A DNA stretch of 64,000 bases, taken from assembly GCF_019711415.1 (NCBI RefSeq), contig NZ_JAIGNJ010000001.1:799001-863000 (forward strand), read 5' to 3'. The stretch is from Qipengyuania vesicularis. Its GTDB lineage: Bacteria > Pseudomonadota > Alphaproteobacteria > Sphingomonadales > Sphingomonadaceae. Of the stretch, positions 18,783-27,104 are shown in pieces. Within the stretch, counting starts at the first letter, position 1; each line of letters opens with the position of its first letter. The notes below the pieces were generated by a model. That model did not search any database. It was given only the letters and a program-made list of their open reading frames with translations, and had not been told where the DNA came from. The translations under genes were made by a program, and so were the position numbers.

Positions 18783-19558
18783 TGCTGGTCGATAGCCACT
18801 GCCACCTCGAATACGAAGGGCTGGTCGAAAACCAGGCCGACGTGCTCGACCGCGCGCGCGGGGCGGGGGTGGGGGCCTTCCTCAATATTTCGACCAAGCG
18901 CGCAGAGTGGGGACAGGTTGTCGGGACTGCCAACGCCAAGCCCGATGTCTGGGCCAGCGTCGGCATCCATCCGCACAATGCCGATGATCATCCCGACCTC
19001 ACCCGCGAAGAGCTGCTGGAGGCAACACGCGATCCGCGCGTGATCGGTATCGGCGAGACGGGGCTCGATTATTACTACGATCACTCGGACCGCGCCGAGC
19101 AGCAACGCCTTTTTCGCATCCACATAGACGTGGCGCGCAAGACTTGCCTTCCAGTCATCATCCACACTCGCGATGCCGAGGACGACACGATCGCAATCCT
19201 TGCCGAAGAGATGGAGAAGGGGGCTTTTCCGGCTCTCATCCACTGTTTCACCGCTTCGCAGGATTTCGGGAGGCAAGTGCTCGATCTCGGCTTGTCGATT
19301 TCGCTTTCGGGTATCGTGACCTTCAAGAACGCCAAGGAATTGCAAGACGTTGCAAGGTCGGTACCGCGTGAACGTCTGCTCGTGGAGACCGACAGCCCGT
19401 TCCTCGCTCCGGTCCCGCACAGGGGCAAGAAGTGCGAGCCCGGCTTTGTGCGAGACACGGCCGCCTTCATCGCCGGACTTCGCGGCGAAACGCTGGAGAA
19501 ACTCGCCAGCTACACGACCGCGAACTTCTACCGACTGTTCAGCAAGGCAGTCGCGTGA
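18782..19558 (+). CDS. TatD family hydrolase (metal-dependent DNase)
   Basis: The 258-residue TIM-barrel amidohydrolase-fold protein has the TatD signatures VDSHCHLEY near the N-terminus, GIHPHNA, GETGLDYYYD, LIHCFTAS and LVETDSPFLAPVPHRG. Family members have 3'-5' DNase/RNase activity with two metal ions. The start is ATG at 18782, immediately coupled to the metG stop; the TTG one codon upstream is less likely. The metG-tatD-MBL order is widespread in alphaproteobacteria. Confidence 0.92.
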   Translation: MLVDSHCHLEYEGLVENQADVLDRARGAGVGAFLNISTKRAEWGQVVGTANAKPDVWASVGIHPHNADDHPDLTREELLEATRDPRVIGIGETGLDYYYDHSDRAEQQRLFRIHIDVARKTCLPVIIHTRDAEDDTIAILAEEMEKGAFPALIHCFTASQDFGRQVLDLGLSISLSGIVTFKNAKELQDVARSVPRERLLVETDSPFLAPVPHRGKKCEPGFVRDTAAFIAGLRGETLEKLASYTTANFYRLFSKAVA

Positions 19559-20322
19559 AGCTGATCATGCTCGGCTCGGGCACGTCGACCGGCGTGCCCA
19601 GGATCGGAGATGACTGGGGCGACTGCGATCCCAATGAGCCGCGCAATCGGCGGACCCGCGTATCGATCATCGTTGAGAATGACGCGGGTCAGCGGATACT
19701 GGTCGATACTTCGACCGACCTGCGCGCGCAGCTGCTGGCGAACAAGATCGACAAGGTCGACGCGGTTTTCTGGACGCATGATCACGCAGATCACTGCCAC
19801 GGCATCGATGACCTTCGCGTGATGCGGTATGATCGCAGCAATCCGCTGCCGGGATTTGCAACGCGTGTGACGTGCGAGCGCTTGCGGCGACGGTTCGACT
19901 ATGTTTTCGAAGGACAGTTTGGCTATCCGACAATCGTCGACCTAAAGGAAACGTCGCAAGTACAGTTGGTTGCAGGCTTTTCCTTTGATGACGTGGTAAT
20001 GCCTCATGGCCCTGCCAAGAGCACGGGTTTCCGGTTCGAGGCGGACGGTAAATCGATCGTTTACGCTACCGATTTCAGCGAGATCACACCGGCCATGGTA
20101 AAGACCTTCAAGGATTGCGATCTTCTGGTGGTCGATTGCCTTAGGGAGCGGCCACATCCCACGCATGCGCACCTCGATATGGCTCTCGATCTTGCGCGCA
20201 AGTGCAGATCGCGGCGTACGGTGCTCACACATATGGACAAGTCGATGGATTACCGCAGGCTCTGTGCAGCCGTGCCGAAAGGTGTCATCGTCGGATATGA
20301 CGGTTTGGAGGTGGCTCTATGA
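19555..20322 (+). CDS. MBL-fold metallo-hydrolase (PhnP-like)
   Basis: The 255-residue metallo-beta-lactamase-fold protein begins MKLIMLGSGTSTGVPRIG. The metal site HDHADHCHGID (HxHxDH) and a C-terminal TH near LTHMDKS are visible, as in PhnP/RNase Z relatives; the N-terminal GSGTSTGVP is the mark of the PhnP-type phosphodiesterase group. The substrate is unknown; a cyclic phosphodiester is plausible. The start is GTG at 19555 (GTGA overlap with tatD). Confidence 0.85.
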   Translation: MKLIMLGSGTSTGVPRIGDDWGDCDPNEPRNRRTRVSIIVENDAGQRILVDTSTDLRAQLLANKIDKVDAVFWTHDHADHCHGIDDLRVMRYDRSNPLPGFATRVTCERLRRRFDYVFEGQFGYPTIVDLKETSQVQLVAGFSFDDVVMPHGPAKSTGFRFEADGKSIVYATDFSEITPAMVKTFKDCDLLVVDCLRERPHPTHAHLDMALDLARKCRSRRTVLTHMDKSMDYRRLCAAVPKGVIVGYDGLEVAL

Positions 20323-20504
20323 ATGTTGGCGGAGGTGAAATTGCCTGGGCGGCGCTGATGGCGGCGTTGGTGGTTGCCTATATGGTGGGATTGAAGCGTG
20401 ACGATGGACTGCGTGCGAACCAGATTGTGAAGATGGCGTTGATCTGGGTCGGGATCATTGGCGCGGCCTACTTCCTTGTTAGTTGGTTCACTGGAATGAG
20501 TTGA
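20319..20504 (+). CDS. small hypothetical membrane protein, 61 residues
   Basis: The ATG at 20319 overlaps the stop of the MBL gene in ATGA. The product has two hydrophobic segments (about 9-24 and 38-57) flanking a charged loop LKRDDGLRANQIVK. No family is recognised. Its position as the last link of a chain of overlapping genes argues that it is translated. It is followed by 133 bases of unusually AT-rich DNA. Confidence 0.55.
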   Translation: MNVGGGEIAWAALMAALVVAYMVGLKRDDGLRANQIVKMALIWVGIIGAAYFLVSWFTGMS

Positions 20505-20548
20505 TTGGACGGGGGAGACCTGCCTCTCTCGCTAAGTTCGCACTTAAC

Positions 20549-20562
20549 ATAATATATATTAT
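20549..20562. repeat. 14-base perfect AT palindrome upstream of mazG
   Basis: ATAATATATATTAT is a perfect palindrome made only of A and T, inside a high-G+C chromosome and 75 bases before the mazG ATG. It could be part of a promoter/operator or simply easily melted DNA. No recognisable -35 partner was identified. Confidence 0.4.
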
Positions 20563-20637
20563 CATTCCTTTATTTGGCGAGTGGAGATCTGGATTCCAAT
20601 CCTTCCCCTCTCACTCATGGCAGTCTAGTCATCAGAT

Positions 20638-21399
20638 ATGTCGGAACAACTGGACAGACTTCTCCGCATCATGGCTCGCTTGCGAGATCCAGAGCGCGGC
20701 TGCGAATGGGATACGGCGCAGAACTTCACCACGATCGCCCCCTATACAATCGAAGAAGCCTATGAAGTGGCCGACGCAATCGAACGTTCGGACATGGCTG
20801 ATCTCGAAGGTGAACTCGGCGACCTGCTGTTCCAGGTCGTCTTCCATGCCAGGATGGCCGAGGAAGCTGGTCATTTCACCTTCAAGGATGTGGCGAAGAA
20901 CATCGCCGACAAGATGGAAGCCCGCCACCCCCATATCTTCGGTAACGAAGGCGGGGTGATGGAAGAGTCTCGCTGGGAAGACTTGAAAGCGGCCGAACGC
21001 GAAGAAGCGGGTGCGAGAGGCGCATTGGACGGCGTCGCCCTGGCATTGCCGGCATTGCTCCGCGCCCAGAAGCTGCAAAGACGTGCGGCACGCCATGGCT
21101 TCGACTGGCCTGACGTCACTGGGCCGCGCGCAAAGGTTCTCGAGGAAATTGAAGAACTTAAAGAAGCTTCCGATGGAGAAATCGAGGAAGAGGCAGGAGA
21201 TTTTCTCTTTGCTGCCGTCAATCTCGTCCGCGCCTATGGCGTCGATGCGGAAGGAGCGCTTCGTGCTGCCAACACCAAATTCGAGCGTCGCTTCAGGGCC
21301 ATGGAAGAACTGGCTGGCGGTGACTTCTCCGACCGGAATCTCGATGCACAGGAAGAGCTATGGCAAGAGGTCAAACGGCGTGAAAAGGCCGCGTTATAG
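20638..21399 (+). CDS. mazG: nucleoside triphosphate pyrophosphohydrolase MazG
   Basis: The 253-residue protein has two MazG repeats. The first starts RLRDPERGCEWDTAQ with the metal-binding pattern EEAYEVADAIE and GDLLFQVVFHA; the second has LEEIEELKEA and EEEAGDFLFAAVNL. It hydrolyses NTPs/dNTPs to monophosphates, a house-cleaning and stringent-response-linked role. The start is ATG at 20638, with a 133-base AT-rich upstream region that probably contains its promoter. The stop overlaps the convergent hflX stop by 6 bases. Confidence 0.93.
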   Translation: MSEQLDRLLRIMARLRDPERGCEWDTAQNFTTIAPYTIEEAYEVADAIERSDMADLEGELGDLLFQVVFHARMAEEAGHFTFKDVAKNIADKMEARHPHIFGNEGGVMEESRWEDLKAAEREEAGARGALDGVALALPALLRAQKLQRRAARHGFDWPDVTGPRAKVLEEIEELKEASDGEIEEEAGDFLFAAVNLVRAYGVDAEGALRAANTKFERRFRAMEELAGGDFSDRNLDAQEELWQEVKRREKAAL

Positions 21400-22734
21400 G
21401 CTTTCGAACTGACCCGCCTCTTTCGGATTGAGCCGCACGACAAACCGACGCACCGGCCCGTCAACGCCCTCGCCGGCATCTTCTTCGACCAGAACCTCGC
21501 CATGGGCGTGCAACCATGCGATGCGTCTGCCGTCGCTGACGGGCAATTCGAACTCACGGATCGATGCCTTGGCCGTCAGCATCTCGCCGAGTTTCTCGAG
21601 GAGCGTATCGACGCCCTCGCCCGTCATTGCCGACACACCCACAATATCCTCGTTGGAAGCTGCCACTTCGCCCAGTTCGCCGGCGCGATCCTCGTCGAGC
21701 AGGTCCCACTTGTTCCAGACTTCGAGGATCGGAATCGATGAAGTGCCCCCCTCCCCGTCGATAACGTCGAGGTCGGTCAGGACGCGCAGGACCTGCGCTT
21801 TCTGTGCGTCAGCGCTCGGGTTCGACATATCGCGAACATGGCAGATCACGTCGGCTGCAGTAACTTCTTCCAGGGTAGCGCGGAAAGCGGCCACAAGCTG
21901 CGTTGGGAGATCCGAGATGAACCCGACCGTGTCCGAGAGGATGGCTTTCTCGACACCGGGTAAGCTGATCGCGCGCATCGTCGGATCAAGCGTAGCAAAG
22001 AGCAGGTCCTCGGCCATGACTTCGGCGCCCGTCAGCCGGTTGAACAGCGTGGACTTCCCGGCATTGGTATAGCCGACCAGCGCCACCACCGGCCAAGGGG
22101 CACGCTCACGCCGCTCGCGGTGCAATCCGCGAGTCTTCCGGACTTGCTCCAACTCCTTGCGCAGGCGCCCCATCCGCTGGCGGATCATCCGCCGGTCGGC
22201 CTCGATCTGTGTCTCGCCGGGTCCGCCAAGGAAACCGAAGCCACCGCGCTGGCGCTCGAGGTGGGTCCAGCTGCGCACCAGGCGGCTCTGCTGGTAGTCC
22301 AGATGGGCGAGCTCGACCTGCAGGCGCCCTTCCGCTGTGGCTGCACGTTCGCCAAAGATCTCGAGGATCAATCCCGTCCGATCGATCACCTTGCGCGAGA
22401 GCTTCTCTTCCAGATTGCGTTGCTGGATCGGGCTGAGAGCGCCATCGACCACCACGAGTTCCGCCTCGTGCTGCTCGCAGGCTATCCGGATGTTCTCGAC
22501 TTGTCCGGCGCCGAACAGCAGGTTCGGCCTTACCTCGCGCACGGGCAGAGTGAAGCTGTCCTCGATCTCGATGCCGATGGCGAGCGCAAGCCCCTCGGCC
22601 TCACGCAGACGGCTGTCCGCGTCAAGATCATAGGCCTGCCCGCGGATATCGGGGCAGATGACGAGCGCCCGCGCACCGCGCGAGACTTCGCCAAGCAGGT
22701 CGTCGTCGAAACTCAGCTGTCGTCCTCGTCCCAT
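21394..22734 (-). CDS. hflX: ribosome-associated GTPase HflX
   Basis: The 446-residue protein has the N-terminal HflX domain ([30 protein letters not shown]), a glycine-rich linker ([16 protein letters not shown]) and a GTPase domain with G1 [10 protein letters not shown]3 DTVGF and G4 NKWD. HflX binds the 50S subunit and splits stalled ribosomes. It follows hfq on the minus strand, and its ATG at 22734 lies 22 bases inside the hfq reading frame, implying coupled translation. Confidence 0.94.
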   Translation of the reverse strand: MGRGRQLSFDDDLLGEVSRGARALVICPDIRGQAYDLDADSRLREAEGLALAIGIEIEDSFTLPVREVRPNLLFGAGQVENIRIACEQHEAELVVVDGALSPIQQRNLEEKLSRKVIDRTGLILEIFGERAATAEGRLQVELAHLDYQQSRLVRSWTHLERQRGGFGFLGGPGETQIEADRRMIRQRMGRLRKELEQVRKTRGLHRERRERAPWPVVALVGYTNAGKSTLFNRLTGAEVMAEDLLFATLDPTMRAISLPGVEKAILSDTVGFISDLPTQLVAAFRATLEEVTAADVICHVRDMSNPSADAQKAQVLRVLTDLDVIDGEGGTSSIPILEVWNKWDLLDEDRAGELGEVAASNEDIVGVSAMTGEGVDTLLEKLGEMLTAKASIREFELPVSDGRRIAWLHAHGEVLVEEDAGEGVDGPVRRFVVRLNPKEAGQFESL

Positions 22735-23249
22735 TCCTCGGTCAGGTCGACCGGGGTTGCAGGCTGGATGGTAGAGACTGCGTGCTTGTAGGCCAACTGT
22801 ACATAGCCGTCGCGCTCGAGCATCATGCAGAACAAATCGTAGGCTGCGATCTTGCCCTGAAGCATTACGCCGTTGACCAGAAACATCGTCACTTGCGCTT
22901 CCGCCTCGCGCACGCGGCTGAGGAACACGTCCTGCAGAAGCCTCTGCTTGGCGCCCGATCCGGTGCTGGCAAACTGATCTGCGTCGATCGGTTGACCAGG
23001 CATGATGGTGCTTACCGCATGCTTGTATACCAGTTGCGATTGCCCATCGCGGCGCAGCAGGATCGAGAAATTATCGAACCAGGTCACGATCCCCTGCAAT
23101 TTCACGCCTTTCACGAGGAAGACGGTCACCGGGGTCTTGTTCTTGCGCAGCATATTGAGGAATGCATCCTGCAGGCTCGGCTGCTTGCCCTTTGGAGCGG
23201 CCGGTTTCTCCGGCCTCGGGCGGGCGGTAAGGGTGCGTTCGCCAGACAT
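22713..23249 (-). CDS. hfq: RNA chaperone Hfq with two tandem Sm-like domains
   Basis: The 178-residue protein is twice the usual Hfq length. Domain 1 (about 26-92) contains [27 protein letters not shown] and YKHAVSTI; domain 2 (about 100-168) contains [27 protein letters not shown] and YKHAVSTI. Both keep the Sm1/Sm2 core and the KH signature. The rim differs: domain 1 has RKNK where E. coli has RRER, domain 2 has REAE. Two-Sm Hfq proteins are known in Zymomonas and relatives. The start is ATG at 23249, preceded by GGAGAC; the frame is open 72 bases further upstream without similarity. The tail is acidic (EEWDEDDS). Confidence 0.93.
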   Translation of the reverse strand: MSGERTLTARPRPEKPAAPKGKQPSLQDAFLNMLRKNKTPVTVFLVKGVKLQGIVTWFDNFSILLRRDGQSQLVYKHAVSTIMPGQPIDADQFASTGSGAKQRLLQDVFLSRVREAEAQVTMFLVNGVMLQGKIAAYDLFCMMLERDGYVQLAYKHAVSTIQPATPVDLTEEWDEDDS

Positions 23250-23417
23250 CTTGCGTGTCTCCTGTTGTTGGCGGCCGCTGTCACGGTCCGCGATCTGGAC
23301 GCTCCCACCGCGTCCGGGCACCGGAGGTTAGTCCGGATTTGAAACGCAATGTGGCGATTGCGGTGCCCGTGCGCAATAAATAAATGTTTGGAGGGTGTTG
23401 GCGCGAAACTGTGCGCG

Positions 23418-24800
23418 CTACTTGCGCTCGTTGCCCTTGCGCTCCGCCATGCCCAACAGTTTGAGCTTTCTATGAAGGGCTGACCTTTCCATCCCGATAA
23501 AGCTCGCCGTCTTGGAGATATTGCCCGAGAAACGCCGGATCTGGATAGCGAGGTACTCGCGCTCGAAGCTCTCGCGCGCCTCGCGCAAGGGTGCCCCCAT
23601 CAGCGCAGCCATACCGCCGTTGCCCCCGGCCTTGCCCCCGGCGACTTCTTCCGAAAGCATGGCGGCCTCGACGGTATCGAGCTGGTCGCGAGGAGTGAGG
23701 ATGATCGTCCGCTCCACGACATTGCGCAGCTGGCGGACGTTCCCCGGCCAGTCGTAGGCCTGGAGGGCCGCCATGGCTTCCTCGCTGATTGCCGGAGGCC
23801 GCAAGCCCTGCTCCGTCGCATAACGGGCGAAGAAATATTGTGCGAGCTGCGGAATGTCGTCTCGGCGTTCCGCAAGCGATGGGATCTCGACCGGTACAAC
23901 ATTGAGGCGATAGAACAGGTCTTCGCGGAATTTCTTCTCTTCCATTTCCTTGGCAAGGTCGCGTGCTGTCGAGGAGACAACACGGACATCGACCCCGATC
24001 TGGCGCGATCCCCCGACGCGCACAAAGCTCTGCTCGGTAAGGACGCGCAGGATACGAGCCTGTGTCGACAGTGGCATGTCCGCGACTTCATCGAGATAGA
24101 GCGTGCCACCGTCGGCGGTCTCAAGCAGACCCGGTCGGACGAGTTTGCCGTCCGCCTCTTCACCGAAGAGTTCCTCCTCGAAGCGTTCCGGAGTGATGCG
24201 CGCCGAGTTCACGATTACGAAGGGCTTGTCGGCGCGGGTTGACCAGCTGTGGAGCAGGCGCGCCGCCACTTCTTTGCCCGAACCCGCAGGCCCGCTGATG
24301 AGGACGCGGCTTCCGGTTTGCGCCACGCGCTTCAACGTCGCGCGAACATTATTGATCGCGGCCGAGTTGCCGGTGAATTCGCCGCCCTCGCCCAGACCTT
24401 CGCGCAGACGGGTATTCTCGCGGCGAAGACGCTCGGTTTCGGTCGCGCGTTCGACCAGGTGAAGCAGGCGCTCTGCTTCGAATGGCTTTTCGATGAAATC
24501 CATCGCGCCCCTGCTGACGGCGCTGACCGCGGTATCGATATTGCCGTGGCCGGAGAATATGATCACGGGCAATTCGGGTTCGCGAAGCTTGATCGCGTCG
24601 AGCACCTCGAGGCCGTCCATCTGGCTACCGTGGAGCCACACATCCAGCAGCACGAGGCTCGGACGTTTCTCGTCGACTGCATCGAGCGCGGACGCGCTGT
24701 CACCCGCCGTGCGGCACTCATAGCCCTCGTCGCTCAACACGCCCGCCACCAGTTCGCGGATGTCGCGCTCGTCGTCGACGATGAGGATGTCCAAGGCCAT
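23418..24800 (-). CDS. ntrX: response regulator NtrX (AAA+ type, lacking GAFTGA)
   Basis: The 460-residue regulator has a receiver domain (1-120; phosphorylation region LLDVWL, FSGHG, EKPF), an AAA+ domain (about 140-370) with Walker A GPAGSGKE and Walker B GGTLYLDEVADMP, and a Fis-type helix-turn-helix near 425-455 (NISKTASFIGMERSALHRKL). The sigma-54-contacting GAFTGA loop is replaced by EEADGKLVRPG, as described for other alphaproteobacterial NtrX proteins, so activation may not use sigma-54. Two bases separate it from ntrY, its cognate kinase. Confidence 0.92.
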   Translation of the reverse strand: MALDILIVDDERDIRELVAGVLSDEGYECRTAGDSASALDAVDEKRPSLVLLDVWLHGSQMDGLEVLDAIKLREPELPVIIFSGHGNIDTAVSAVSRGAMDFIEKPFEAERLLHLVERATETERLRRENTRLREGLGEGGEFTGNSAAINNVRATLKRVAQTGSRVLISGPAGSGKEVAARLLHSWSTRADKPFVIVNSARITPERFEEELFGEEADGKLVRPGLLETADGGTLYLDEVADMPLSTQARILRVLTEQSFVRVGGSRQIGVDVRVVSSTARDLAKEMEEKKFREDLFYRLNVVPVEIPSLAERRDDIPQLAQYFFARYATEQGLRPPAISEEAMAALQAYDWPGNVRQLRNVVERTIILTPRDQLDTVEAAMLSEEVAGGKAGGNGGMAALMGAPLREARESFEREYLAIQIRRFSGNISKTASFIGMERSALHRKLKLLGMAERKGNERK

Positions 24801-24802
24801 GT

Positions 24803-27043
24803 TCAGCTTCCCGTTCTTTCTTCAATCCTTGCGTCCGCATCATCGGATCGGATTCCGTGCGGATCGCGCGCAAAGCGCAGGGTCACCCGCGTGCCGCCGC
24901 CTTCAACGGAGGAGAAGCTCATTTCCCCTCCGTGTTCTTCGACAATCTTGTTCACGATTGCCAGCCCAAGGCCGGTGCCCTTGGCTCGTGTCGTTACATA
25001 GGGTTCGAGGATGCGCTCGCGGTCCTGCGGCAGTCCGATACCATTGTCAGTCACCGCGACCGTGATCGATTCCTCGTCCTCGAATACCTCGACGCCGATC
25101 CGGCCGCGATAATCTTCGGGTGCGTGCGCCACCCTCGCCTCAATGGCCTCTGCAGCATTCTTGAGGATGTTGGTGACGGCCTGCCCCAGCTGGTGGCGAT
25201 CGGCCTGGATCTTGAGTGGCCCTTCGATCTCGGTTGCCATCCCATAGTTGATCTCTGGGTTGGCGACTTCCTGGAGGAACAGCGATTGGCGGATCAGGTC
25301 CAGCGCGTCCTCCGGACGGAACACCGGCTTGGGAAGCCGGGCAAAACTCGAGAACTCGTCCACCATTTTGCGCAAGTCGCCGACCTGCCTCACGATCGTG
25401 CTGGTCAGCTCGTCGAACAGCTCGCCATCCTGCTCGATCTGCTTGCGATACCGACGCTTCAGACGCTCTGTGGCGAGTTGGATAGGGGTCAAAGGGTTCT
25501 TGATTTCGTGGGCGATCCGGCGCGCGACATCGGACCAGGCCGCTTGCCGCTGGTCGAGTAGCTGCCTGGTGATGTCCTCGAAAGTGATCACGTGGCCCTC
25601 GCCCTCGGGTACGAGTTTTACTGCCAGAGTCATCAGCTCGCCATGGCGAGAATGACTGACCACGCCTCGGTCGAGCCCTGCGATCACCATGGCTGCTATC
25701 TGTGGTGCCATCTCGTCGAGCGTGGCCGGAGGTTTGCTCCCCTGCCCTCCCTCAAGCAGCGTATTCTGCGCAGGTGCGTTCATGAGAAGCACGCGCCTCT
25801 CACCATCGATTGTGATCACACCCGCGCTGACCGATTCCAGCACGGCCTCGATGAAGCTGCGGCGATCTTCCAGCTCTTCATTGGCTGTCACCAGCGCGTC
25901 GGTTTGCTTCTCCAGTTGCGCTGTCATGCGGTTGAAGGCGCGGTTCAGCATGCCGATTTCGTCTGCGCCCGTCCGCCCCTCCACACGCATGCCGAAATTG
26001 CCCGCACCGACCTTGCGCGCAGCGGCTACGAGGTCGGTGAGCGGCTCGACCTGGCGATCCGCGAAGCGCAGCGCGAACCACACAGCGATCCCGACCAGCG
26101 CGAGGCTGACGAAGAAGAGGGCGAGGTTGAAACGCAGTTGCAGCGCGCGGGCGCGCGATGTGAGCTCTTCATAGGCCCCTGAGATCGAGCGCGCGCGCTC
26201 CCAGCTGCGGAAGCTTGCGCCTTCAGCATTGCGTGCCGTGTAGAGATAAATGCCCGCCGCACGGTCGATCGGCGCGACCGCCTCGATACGCTCGGGGCTG
26301 CCCTGAACCGCCACCTGTTCCCCGCGACGGAGGCTGTTGAGGCTAGCTTCGGTGAAGGTCACCGGATCGCTGTCTTCCGAGATGTTGTAGAGAACGGCCG
26401 TGCGCGCGCTGCCATCGGGCATGGCCTGCAGGATCGCGCTTTCTACGACGTCACGGGGCTGCGCCTGGTATTCATAGACCAGCATGAAGTCGGGATCGGT
26501 GACCGAGATGCGTTGCAGGTTCGAGCGCATGTCCATCGCCATCGAAATGGTCTCTTCGGCGAGGTCGAGCTGGTTATCCTCGTAATAGCTCTCCGCCAGC
26601 GCATTCGCGTTCTCCATCAGGCCGCGCGAATTGTCGGAGAACCAGAAATCGACGCCCGACTGGAACAGGACGGCGGCGAAAGCTGCCACCAGCAGCGTCG
26701 GCACGGCAGCGACCATGGAGAAGAAGAAAACTAGGCGGACGTGGAGCCGGGCTGTGCTCCCCGCTGCACGCCTCAGAGCGAGGCGGCGCCCTGCAAGGAC
26801 CAAAAGCGCCATGGCGGGGATCAGGGTCCCGATGAGCAGGACGGCGACCTGGCTGCTAGGCAACAATTGGCCATCCGGCGGCGCACCGGAGAATGCCGCG
26901 TAAGTCATCCCGACCATGATCAGGAAAGCCGCAACCGCTGCGATTTCTATCATCGTGAAGAAATTGGCGCGGCGCGATGCCACCACGAACCTTCGCCACC
27001 AGCGCGGCGTTCTTTGGGACTGGGGGGCGACGCGGCTAGCCAT
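24803..27043 (-). CDS. ntrY: sensor histidine kinase NtrY
   Basis: The 746-residue membrane kinase has N-terminal transmembrane segments (about 30-50, 65-85 and 105-125), a periplasmic sensor region (about 130-305), a further transmembrane helix (about 308-328), HAMP (about 330-385), a PAS domain (about 395-495), an H-box [14 protein letters not shown] with the phospho-His, and an ATPase domain with NILKNAAEAIE, DNGIGLP and KGTGLGLAIV. NtrY/NtrX is linked to nitrogen metabolism, redox control and envelope functions in alphaproteobacteria. The ligand cannot be deduced. It is 61 bases downstream of ntrC. Confidence 0.93.
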   Translation of the reverse strand: MASRVAPQSQRTPRWWRRFVVASRRANFFTMIEIAAVAAFLIMVGMTYAAFSGAPPDGQLLPSSQVAVLLIGTLIPAMALLVLAGRRLALRRAAGSTARLHVRLVFFFSMVAAVPTLLVAAFAAVLFQSGVDFWFSDNSRGLMENANALAESYYEDNQLDLAEETISMAMDMRSNLQRISVTDPDFMLVYEYQAQPRDVVESAILQAMPDGSARTAVLYNISEDSDPVTFTEASLNSLRRGEQVAVQGSPERIEAVAPIDRAAGIYLYTARNAEGASFRSWERARSISGAYEELTSRARALQLRFNLALFFVSLALVGIAVWFALRFADRQVEPLTDLVAAARKVGAGNFGMRVEGRTGADEIGMLNRAFNRMTAQLEKQTDALVTANEELEDRRSFIEAVLESVSAGVITIDGERRVLLMNAPAQNTLLEGGQGSKPPATLDEMAPQIAAMVIAGLDRGVVSHSRHGELMTLAVKLVPEGEGHVITFEDITRQLLDQRQAAWSDVARRIAHEIKNPLTPIQLATERLKRRYRKQIEQDGELFDELTSTIVRQVGDLRKMVDEFSSFARLPKPVFRPEDALDLIRQSLFLQEVANPEINYGMATEIEGPLKIQADRHQLGQAVTNILKNAAEAIEARVAHAPEDYRGRIGVEVFEDEESITVAVTDNGIGLPQDRERILEPYVTTRAKGTGLGLAIVNKIVEEHGGEMSFSSVEGGGTRVTLRFARDPHGIRSDDADARIEERTGS

Positions 27044-27104
27044 CGTGTCCCTCTTACATCGCTACTGTTGCAAATTTGCAAGAGTAAATGCGACGAACCG
27101 CCAA

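Noticed and set aside
22713-23249. The double-length Hfq considered as an assembly duplication or readthrough artefact
   Set aside because: The two Sm domains are well diverged and joined by a continuous linker, and two-domain Hfq is known in related bacteria.
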